This document shows, in pieces, positions 1-5,022 of a stretch of 12,109 nt of DNA. Positions within the stretch are counted from its first letter, which is position 1. Each line of letters starts with the position of its first letter. The position numbers and the translations under genes are program-made. The DNA comes from Pseudomonadota bacterium. Its GTDB lineage: Bacteria; Pseudomonadota; Gammaproteobacteria; Burkholderiales; Burkholderiaceae_D. Below the pieces are notes generated by a model that saw only the letters and a list, made by a program, of their open reading frames with translations, was not told the DNA's origin and did not search any database. Where the stretch lies: assembly GCA_023422955.1 (NCBI GenBank), contig JAFAGG010000059.1, positions 1-12,109 on the forward strand, in the 5' to 3' direction.

Positions 1-71
1 TCGTAGAGGCGGAACTCATGTGCACGATGCGCAGCGCCAGCGATGCCAGCCAGCGAGTGGGGCAGCAGTAA
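1..71 (+). CDS. fabZ: 3-hydroxyacyl-ACP dehydratase FabZ, C-terminal end only
   Basis: Only the last 22 codons are present, read from base 3 to the TAA at 69-71; the rest lies beyond the left edge. The visible tail reads VEAELMCTMRS and onwards. This resembles the final beta strand of FabZ, where a V-A/E-E-A-x-hydrophobic-x-C-A/T-M/R pattern is usual just before the C-terminus. FabZ dehydrates 3-hydroxyacyl-ACP in fatty acid elongation. It competes with LpxA for the 3-hydroxyacyl-ACP pool, and fabZ directly upstream of lpxA is a very common arrangement in proteobacteria. The stop codon shares one base with the lpxA ATG (TAATG), which suggests translational coupling. The call rests on a short tail plus context, so it is good but not certain. 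Confidence 0.8.
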   Translation, partial: VEAELMCTMRSASDASQRVGQQ

Positions 72-862
72 TGGCGAACATTCACGCCACTGCCGTTGTC
101 GATCCCAAGGCTCAGATCGATGACAATGTCGAGGTGGGCGCTTATTCGATCATCGGCCCCAACGTCTCGATTGGCAGCGGCACCAAGATCGGCCCGCATG
201 TCGTGATCCAGGGCCATACCACGATAGGCAAGGGCAATACCTTTTTTCAATTCTCGTCCATCGGCGCGGCGCCGCAGGACAAGAAGTACAAGGATGAACC
301 CACCCGTCTGGAAATCGGCGACCGCAACACCATACGCGAATTCTGCACCTTCAATCTGGGAACGAGCCAGGATGTGGGCGTGACGCGCCTGGGCAATGAC
401 AACTGGATCATGGCCTATGTGCACCTGGCGCACGACTGCCAGGTCGGCAACAACACGATCTTCGCCAACAACGCGGCGCTGGCTGGTCATGTCCATATTG
501 GCGACTGGGTGATACTCGGCGGTTTTTCCAATATTCACCAGTTCTGCAAGATCGGTGCACACGCGATGCTGGGCATGAGTACCAGCCTGACCCAGGACGT
601 GCCGCCTTTCGCGCTGGTGACCGGCAATCCGGCATCGCCGCACGGCGTCAACATCGAAGGCCTGAAACGGCGCGGCTTCAGCCGTGAAGCCATCTCGGCC
701 ATCCGCGCCAGCTACAAGATGCTGTACCGCAGCGGCCTGACGCTGGAACAGGCCAAGGCCGCAATGGCCAGCGAAGAGGCCAACTTGCCTGCCGACGCCG
801 CCCTTCACATGCGGGCTACCCGCGAATTTCTCGAACAAGCCACCCGTGGCATCGTCCGCTGA
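71..862 (+). CDS. lpxA: UDP-N-acetylglucosamine 3-O-acyltransferase LpxA
   Basis: This is the first enzyme of lipid A synthesis, a cytoplasmic homotrimer that moves a 3-hydroxyacyl chain from ACP to UDP-GlcNAc. The 263-residue product matches the usual length (E. coli 262). Residues 1 to about 185 form a left-handed beta helix of hexapeptide repeats (such as IGPNVS and IGSGTK), and a helical C-terminal domain contains GVNIEGLKRRGFSR. By alignment from memory to E. coli LpxA, His121 in VHLAHDC is the catalytic base (E. coli His125), and His118, His140 and His156 match His122, His144 and His160. Met169 stands at the acyl-chain ruler position, Gly173 in E. coli, which suggests a C10 rather than C14 chain. 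I chose the ATG at 71 because it overlaps the fabZ stop and gives the family-typical start MANIHATAVVDP. An upstream in-frame ATG at 20 would lie inside fabZ. The 3' end overlaps lpxB by 17 bases. Confidence 0.97.
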   Translation: MANIHATAVVDPKAQIDDNVEVGAYSIIGPNVSIGSGTKIGPHVVIQGHTTIGKGNTFFQFSSIGAAPQDKKYKDEPTRLEIGDRNTIREFCTFNLGTSQDVGVTRLGNDNWIMAYVHLAHDCQVGNNTIFANNAALAGHVHIGDWVILGGFSNIHQFCKIGAHAMLGMSTSLTQDVPPFALVTGNPASPHGVNIEGLKRRGFSREAISAIRASYKMLYRSGLTLEQAKAAMASEEANLPADAALHMRATREFLEQATRGIVR

Positions 863-2009
863 GTTGTCCATCGCGATGGTCGCCGGAGAAACCTCCGGCG
901 ATTTACTGGCGGGCCGGGTCCTGTCCGGTTTGCGTCCTCATTTGCCGCAGGCGCACCTGCACGGCATAGGCGGCAAGAGGATGGCCGAGTACGGCTTCGT
1001 CAGCCACTGGCCGATGGAAAAGCTGGCAGTGCGCGGCTTGTTCGAAGTGCTCGCGCATTACCGCGAGATCAAGGGCATACAGAATCAATTGCGCGATCGC
1101 CTGCTGGCGGAAAGGCCAGCGGTATTCGTCGGAGTGGATGCGCCGGATTTCAACCTGGGCCTGGAGCAGCAGCTCAAGCAGGCCGGCATTCCTACCGTGC
1201 ATTTTGTCGGTCCCTCGATCTGGGCCTGGCGCGGCGAGCGCATCAAGAAGATCGAGCAATCGGTGTCGCACATGCTGGTGATCTTTCCCTTCGAAGAAGA
1301 GATCTACCGCCAGGCCGGCGTTCCCGCCACCTATGTCGGCCATCCGCTGGCCGAGGTGATTCCCATGCATCCCGATACCGCCGCTGCGCGCAGCGAGCTC
1401 GGCTTGCCGGAACAGGCGAGGGTGGTTGCGATACTGCCCGGCAGCCGCATGTCGGAACTGAAGTACAACACTGCGGCTTTCATAGGCGCAGCGAAACTGC
1501 TGGCGCGGCGCGATCCTTCGCTGCATTTCGTGGTGCCGATGGCAGGCGACCGGCAGCGGCGTTATTTCCATGAACTGCTGGTGCAGGCCGGATTGCAGGA
1601 AGTGCCGCTGACCGTCACCGATGGCCAATCGTATCTGGCATTGAGCGCCGCCGATGCGGTGCTGGTTGCCTCCGGTACCGCGACATTGGAAGTGGCCTTG
1701 TTCAAGAAGCCGATGGTGATCGGCTACAAGATGATGTGGGCTTCGTGGCAGGTGATGCGGCGCATGGGTTATCAGCCCTGGATAGGATTGCCGAACATTC
1801 TTGCGCGCGAATTCCTGGTGCCGGAATTGCTGCAGGATGCGGCGACGCCCGAGGCGCTGGCTGCTACAGTCTGGCAGCAACTGGAGCAGGATCCGGCGAT
1901 TCTGAAAAACCGTTTTGAAGACATGCATCACAGCCTGCTGCGCAATACCGCCGAACTCAGCGCCCAGGCGGTGCTGTCGGTGATGGATGCGCGCACCGTC
2001 ACGCGCTGA
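846..2009 (+). CDS. lpxB: Lipid-A-disaccharide synthase LpxB
   Basis: LpxB is a peripheral inner-membrane glycosyltransferase (family GT19). It joins UDP-2,3-diacylglucosamine to lipid X to form the lipid A disaccharide. The 387-residue product fits the family (E. coli 382). Visible signatures are MVAGETSGD near residues 11-19, FVGVDAPDFNLGLE around 94-107 with the conserved Asp98, PSIWAWRGERIKKI, VGHPLAE, ILPGSRMSELKYN, and the C-terminal nucleotide-binding stretch ASGTATLEVALFKKPMVIGYK. The start chosen is the GTG at 846, inside the end of lpxA, which implies translational coupling. No clear Shine-Dalgarno sequence precedes it. The in-frame ATG at 876 would leave almost no N-terminal strand before the GETSGD loop, so it is less likely. 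The stop is followed at once by the leader of rnhB. Confidence 0.96.
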   Translation: MASSAELSIAMVAGETSGDLLAGRVLSGLRPHLPQAHLHGIGGKRMAEYGFVSHWPMEKLAVRGLFEVLAHYREIKGIQNQLRDRLLAERPAVFVGVDAPDFNLGLEQQLKQAGIPTVHFVGPSIWAWRGERIKKIEQSVSHMLVIFPFEEEIYRQAGVPATYVGHPLAEVIPMHPDTAAARSELGLPEQARVVAILPGSRMSELKYNTAAFIGAAKLLARRDPSLHFVVPMAGDRQRRYFHELLVQAGLQEVPLTVTDGQSYLALSAADAVLVASGTATLEVALFKKPMVIGYKMMWASWQVMRRMGYQPWIGLPNILAREFLVPELLQDAATPEALAATVWQQLEQDPAILKNRFEDMHHSLLRNTAELSAQAVLSVMDARTVTR

Positions 2010-2023
2010 TGCAAAAGCTAACG

Positions 2024-2027
2024 AGGA
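2024..2027 (+). promoter_or_regulatory. Shine-Dalgarno deciding the rnhB TTG start
   Basis: AGGA lies within ACGAGGAAAT, seven bases before the TTG at 2035. It is the only good ribosome-binding sequence near the start of rnhB and is the reason for preferring a TTG codon over the ATG at 1987. Confidence 0.6.
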
Positions 2028-2034
2028 AATTAGT

Positions 2035-2685
2035 TTGAAAGAGGAAAGCAGCCTGTCCTTGTTTGCGCTGGAGGATGCCGATCAGAAACTGATATGCGGC
2101 GTGGACGAAGCAGGGCGCGGTCCGCTGGCCGGGCCGGTGTTTGCAGCGGCCGTCATACTCGATCCGACTCGCCCGGTAGAGGGCTTGCGCGACTCCAAGA
2201 AACTGTCGGAAGCGCAGCGCAATGCCTTGGCAGAGCAGATCAAGAACAGAGCGCTGGCATGGTCTGTCGCGCAGTGCTCGGTGCAGGAAATCGATAGCCT
2301 TAACATTCTCCAGGCCAGCATGCTGGCGATGCGGCGCGCGGTGGAAGGCTTGTCGGTTCAGCCCACGCTGGCACTGATAGATGGAAACCGCTGCCCGGTG
2401 ATGCCGGTGCGCTCGGAAGCCATCGTAAAGGGCGATGACAAGGTTGCGGCGATTTCCGCTGCCTCCATCCTGGCAAAAACCGCGCGCGATGCCTTGCTGA
2501 TCGCGCTGCATGAAACCTATCCGCACTATGCCTTCGATCAGCACAAGGGCTATCCCACTGCGCTGCACCTGGAAAGACTGAAGCTGCATGGCGTCTCGCC
2601 GGTGCATCGGCGGTCTTACGCACCGGTTCGCAATCTGCTTGCATCGCTTGCACCGACCTCATCTCCGCAAGAGAATGCAGCATGA
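2035..2685 (+). CDS. rnhB: Ribonuclease HII RnhB (TTG start)
   Basis: RNase HII cuts the RNA strand of RNA/DNA hybrids and starts removal of misincorporated ribonucleotides from DNA. The product has 216 residues (E. coli 198). Numbering from the chosen start, the acidic active site is visible as Asp24-Glu25 in CGVDEAGRGPLAGPV, Asp116 in LIDGNRCP, and an Asp at 134 in the KGDDKVAAISAASILAKTARD region. The family-typical HKGYPT and HRRSYAPV motifs follow. I chose the TTG at 2035 because an AGGA (2024-2027) sits 7 bases upstream and it lies just past the lpxB stop (2009). The in-frame ATG at 1987 would put 16 poorly typical residues inside lpxB. The stop overlaps the next gene's start as ATGA. 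Clustering with lpxB is common in proteobacteria. Confidence 0.94.
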   Translation: MKEESSLSLFALEDADQKLICGVDEAGRGPLAGPVFAAAVILDPTRPVEGLRDSKKLSEAQRNALAEQIKNRALAWSVAQCSVQEIDSLNILQASMLAMRRAVEGLSVQPTLALIDGNRCPVMPVRSEAIVKGDDKVAAISAASILAKTARDALLIALHETYPHYAFDQHKGYPTALHLERLKLHGVSPVHRRSYAPVRNLLASLAPTSSPQENAA

Positions 2686-3470
2686 TCAAGGCCATCACTT
2701 CCCGCGAAAATCCCCTTTACAAGGAATTGAAGCTGCTTGCAACGCGGCCGCCGGTGCGCCGCAAGCTGGGGCAGACGCTGCTTGATGGCGTGCATCTGTG
2801 CGAAACCTATCTGCAGCACGCCGGCAATCCTCTGATGTGCGTGGTCAGCGATAGCGGCGCAATGAATCCTGAGGTTTCCCGGATACTGGCCCTCTGCGAA
2901 GCGAGGAAAGTACAGTGCATCAAGTTGCCTGACAATCTCTATCGTCCCTTGAGCCAGGTGGAAAATGGCATCGATCTTTTATTCGTCGTGCAGACTCCGG
3001 CGCAGGAAGTCGCGGGAGCGCTGAATCATGCTGCAGTGTTGCTGGACAATGTGCAGGATCCGGGCAATGTCGGCTCCATTCTGCGCAGCGCGGCGGCCGC
3101 CGGCATAAAGCATATTTACTGCGGCAAGGGCACGGTATTCGCTTGGTCGCCCAAGGTGCTGCGCGCCGGCATGGGGGCGCACTTTCAGCTGCACATCTAC
3201 GAAAACGTCGAGCTGGAACCGGTGGTGCGTGATGCCGGGGTGCCGGTGCTGGCGACCAGTTCCCATGCCGACTGCTCGATTTACGACGCAGACCTCAGTC
3301 AGCCGCTTGCATGGCTGTTCGGTCATGAGGGGCAGGGCGTGAGCGAGGCGCTGCTTGAACATGCGAGTCAGAGGGTTGCTATTCCGCATCTTGGCGCCAT
3401 GGAGTCCCTGAATGTGGCAGCCAGTGCCGCGGTCTGTTTTTTTGAGCAGCTCAGACAGAGAAGGCCATAA
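2682..3470 (+). CDS. TrmH/SpoU-family RNA 2'-O-methyltransferase (SPOUT)
   Basis: This is a SpoU-type methyltransferase that should use S-adenosylmethionine to methylate a ribose 2'-OH in rRNA or tRNA. The 262-residue protein has an N-terminal RNA-binding region of roughly 100 residues (ITSRENPLYKELKLLA, LLDGVHLCETY), typical of 23S rRNA-type enzymes rather than the short tRNA TrmL class. The trefoil-knot SPOUT domain follows. Motif 1 is LLDNVQDPGNVGSILRSAAAAG (121-142), with Asn129 and the likely catalytic Arg135. Motif 2 is LFGHEGQGVS (212-221), and motif 3 is IPHLGAMESLNVAASA (234-249). The target nucleotide cannot be read from sequence, so I give no symbol; it is not clearly RlmB or TrmH proper. 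The start overlaps the rnhB stop (ATGA), so the two are probably coupled. It is the last gene of the lpx-rnhB run before a probable terminator. Confidence 0.9.
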   Translation: MIKAITSRENPLYKELKLLATRPPVRRKLGQTLLDGVHLCETYLQHAGNPLMCVVSDSGAMNPEVSRILALCEARKVQCIKLPDNLYRPLSQVENGIDLLFVVQTPAQEVAGALNHAAVLLDNVQDPGNVGSILRSAAAAGIKHIYCGKGTVFAWSPKVLRAGMGAHFQLHIYENVELEPVVRDAGVPVLATSSHADCSIYDADLSQPLAWLFGHEGQGVSEALLEHASQRVAIPHLGAMESLNVAASAAVCFFEQLRQRRP

Positions 3471-3482
3471 GACGGAATCTGT

Positions 3483-3508
3483 CGCCGGCTGGGTCGGCCG
3501 TGCGTTTT
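3483..3508 (+). terminator. Probable rho-independent terminator after the methyltransferase gene
   Basis: Thirteen bases after the TAA at 3468-3470, CGCCGGC (3483-3489) can pair with GCCG-T-GCG (3497-3504). This gives a seven-pair GC stem with one bulged T (3501), a seven-base loop, and then TTTT (3505-3508). The T-tract is short, so strength is uncertain. Position at the end of a long co-directional run supports the call. Confidence 0.5.
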
Positions 3509-3522
3509 CGGGAAACTGTTGC

Positions 3523-3879
3523 TCAGACTGGAGTCTCCCTGTACTCCAGATATACGAGGCCGGGCGCGATGCAGCGTTCCCCGCGTTCCATAATCACCAA
3601 ATCATTGCTGAGCAGGATGCGATCAAAGATATAGGGAGTACCTTCGATATCCACATAGCGATAAAGAGGAGTTCCCTCGTATTGACCAAATATCTCTCTT
3701 TCGTTCTCCGGTTGTGAGAAGAATGAGGTGCTGTCGCTATCGGTGATTTCGGGAAAGTTACTATGAAACAGGGGAGTCAGATCCTGTAGTTTCTTGTTCT
3801 TAAGGGCCGTCATGCCGAAGACTATTGCGGCCCAGAAGAAAATTTGCAGTATGGCCAGTTCAATGAGTTCGCGGTCCAT
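3523..3879 (-). CDS. Hypothetical small single-pass membrane protein
   Basis: I do not recognise this 118-residue protein. It begins MDRELIELAILQIFFWAAIV, giving a hydrophobic segment at about residues 8-25 (likely an uncleaved membrane anchor, since the next residues are LKNKK). A Ser/Asp-rich linker (ITDSDSTSFFSQPENE) and a C-terminal domain of alternating hydrophobic/charged strands follow (LYRYVDIEGTPYIFDRILL, LVIMERGERCIAPGLVYLEY). The start is the ATG at 3877-3879, because GGAGGGG (3889-3883 on this strand) lies just upstream; a TTG 12 bases earlier overlaps that ribosome-binding site. By hand count, bases 3601-3780 are 45% GC, well below the neighbouring housekeeping genes, which suggests transfer or relaxed selection. 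It converges on the methyltransferase gene (52-base gap) and is followed upstream by the 3' end of ppsR, from which it is probably independent. The SD and coherent composition argue that it is real; the function is unknown. Confidence 0.72.
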   Translation of the reverse strand: MDRELIELAILQIFFWAAIVFGMTALKNKKLQDLTPLFHSNFPEITDSDSTSFFSQPENEREIFGQYEGTPLYRYVDIEGTPYIFDRILLSNDLVIMERGERCIAPGLVYLEYRETPV

Positions 3880-3902
3880 TGTCCCCTCCAAGGTATATTT
3901 TT

Positions 3903-3930
3903 TCTATATGTTAGATAGTCTCCTTTTGAA
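3903..3930 (-). promoter_or_regulatory. Candidate sigma-70 promoter for the hypothetical membrane protein
   Basis: On the minus strand TTCAAA (3930-3925) is a -35-like hexamer, followed after 16 bases by TATAGA (3908-3903). Each matches consensus at four of six positions. Transcription would begin near 3896, about 16 bases before the ATG and just ahead of the GGAGGGG ribosome-binding site. The region is AT-rich, so chance matches are easy. Confidence 0.35.
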
Positions 3931-3942
3931 TGGCTATGCGTC

Positions 3943-3957
3943 CCTACGATCTGTAGG
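3943..3957. repeat. Hyphenated inverted repeat upstream of the hypothetical gene
   Basis: CCTAC (3943-3947) and GTAGG (3953-3957) form a perfect five-base inverted repeat around a five-base centre. It lies 13 bases upstream of the candidate -35 of the 3523-3879 gene. It could be an operator half-site pair or a small hairpin in the ppsR 3' region. It is short enough to arise by chance. Confidence 0.3.
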
Positions 3958-4011
3958 CAAATTTGATACAACTCAGTGTTACGCGGCCTATTCGTCCGCG
4001 TGGCAGGCAAA

Positions 4012-4872
4012 TCAGAAGACGCGCTTGTCCGATTTGAGTTCCTGCAGAATCATGGCAGCGATTTCCTCTATGGATTTCACCGTCGAAGACAGCCAGCGTA
4101 TGCCCTCGGCCCGCATCATTTTCTCCGCTTCGTTAACTTCATAACGACAATTTTCCAGCGACGCATACTTGCTGCCGCGCAGGCGCTCGTTCCTGATCTC
4201 TGCCAGCCGCTCGGGCGCAATCGTCAGCCCGTAAATCTTGTGCTTGTGGGGAAGGAGGGCCGGCGGGAGCTTGCCGCGCTCGAAATCGTCCGGCGTCAGC
4301 GGATAGTTGGCGACCTTCAGTCCATATTGCATGGCCAGATAAAGACTGGTGGGCGTTTTTCCTGAGCGGGAGACGCCCACCAGTATCAGGTCGGCCGCCT
4401 CCAAGTTGCGATTGGTCTGGCCATCGTCGTGCGCGAGCGAGAAGTTGATGGCTTCGATGCGATCGTTGTATTCCTCGGTATCGGTGATGTTGTGGCTGCG
4501 ACCTATGGTGTGCGACGACTGCACCCCCAACTCCTGCTCCAGCGGCTCCACGAAGGTCTGGAACAAATCCATGTGCATGCCCTGGGCCTGGCGCAGAATG
4601 GCCGACAATTGGGGCTTCACCAGCGTGGAAAAGACGATGGGGCGCTGGCCGTCTGCCTGGAACGCCTCGTTGATGTGCTGCACCGCTGCATGCGCTTTTT
4701 CCTCATCGTCCACAAAAGGTAGCCGAATCTGCTTGAAGCGCATATCGAACTGCGTCAGCACGGCATGGCCGAAAGTCTCGGCGGTAACCCCTGTGCCGTC
4801 CGATATGAAAAAGACACTGCGACCGGCGTCCGAGGCAGGCGGTGTGTTGAAATTGGGCATGATGGTAATCAT
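4012..4872 (-). CDS. ppsR: PEP synthase regulatory kinase/pyrophosphorylase PpsR
   Basis: This DUF299-family protein is a bifunctional cytoplasmic regulator. It inactivates PEP synthase by ADP-dependent phosphorylation of a threonine next to the catalytic histidine, and reactivates it by Pi-dependent removal of that phosphate. The 286-residue product shows the family N-terminus RSVFFISDGTGVTAETFGHA (18-37), the central SHTIGRSHNITDTEEYNDRIEAINF region, and the nucleotide-binding P-loop GVSRSGKTPTS (166-176). The C-terminal NERLRGSKYASLENCRYEVNEAE stretch is also typical. It is divergent from its target ppsA across 150 bases, which strongly supports the pairing. The start is uncertain: ATG at 4872 gives MITIMPNF and a second ATG at 4860 gives MPNF. 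Neither has a clear Shine-Dalgarno sequence. No convincing terminator follows the stop. Confidence 0.95.
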   Translation of the reverse strand: MITIMPNFNTPPASDAGRSVFFISDGTGVTAETFGHAVLTQFDMRFKQIRLPFVDDEEKAHAAVQHINEAFQADGQRPIVFSTLVKPQLSAILRQAQGMHMDLFQTFVEPLEQELGVQSSHTIGRSHNITDTEEYNDRIEAINFSLAHDDGQTNRNLEAADLILVGVSRSGKTPTSLYLAMQYGLKVANYPLTPDDFERGKLPPALLPHKHKIYGLTIAPERLAEIRNERLRGSKYASLENCRYEVNEAEKMMRAEGIRWLSSTVKSIEEIAAMILQELKSDKRVF

Positions 4873-4918
4873 GGGAAGAATAAAAAATACTTGAATGAAG
4901 GACCAAGGCCGATATTGA

Positions 4919-4928
4919 ATTGTAGAAT
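4919..4928. promoter_or_regulatory. Overlapping -10-like elements between ppsR and ppsA
   Basis: ATTGTAGAAT contains TAGAAT on the plus strand (4923-4928) and TACAAT on the minus strand (4924-4919), each five of six matches to TATAAT. They face ppsA and ppsR respectively. Neither has a recognisable -35 at 16-18 bases, so these would be activator-dependent or not promoters at all. The predicted ppsA leader would be about 90 bases. Confidence 0.3.
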
Positions 4929-5022
4929 ACGCTCCAGCAGCAGGATGCGGCGCGATTCCATTTAAGCAGGGAATTTGCGGCCGCGCACGGATAGATTTCT
5001 CACCACCCGTTCAGAGGTTTCT

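Noticed and set aside
3525..3536. AGACT-GG-AGTCT inverted repeat at the end of the hypothetical gene.
   Set aside because: The two-base loop is sterically unlikely for RNA and no T-tract follows in either direction, so I do not call a terminator.
3412..3717. A 101-codon plus-strand frame overlapping the methyltransferase end and the hypothetical gene.
   Set aside because: It begins inside the methyltransferase gene without a ribosome-binding site and covers the terminator. The opposite-strand frame has a strong Shine-Dalgarno sequence and a plausible membrane segment.
3981..4001. ACGCGG / CCGCGT inverted repeat (nine-base loop) just after the ppsR stop.
   Set aside because: The position suits a ppsR terminator, but no T-run follows on the minus strand and the stem is only six pairs; evidence is too thin to annotate.
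4977..4984. GCGGCCGC palindrome in the ppsA leader.
   Set aside because: It is an eight-base palindrome expected now and then in GC-rich DNA, with no flanking symmetry or repeat to suggest a binding site.
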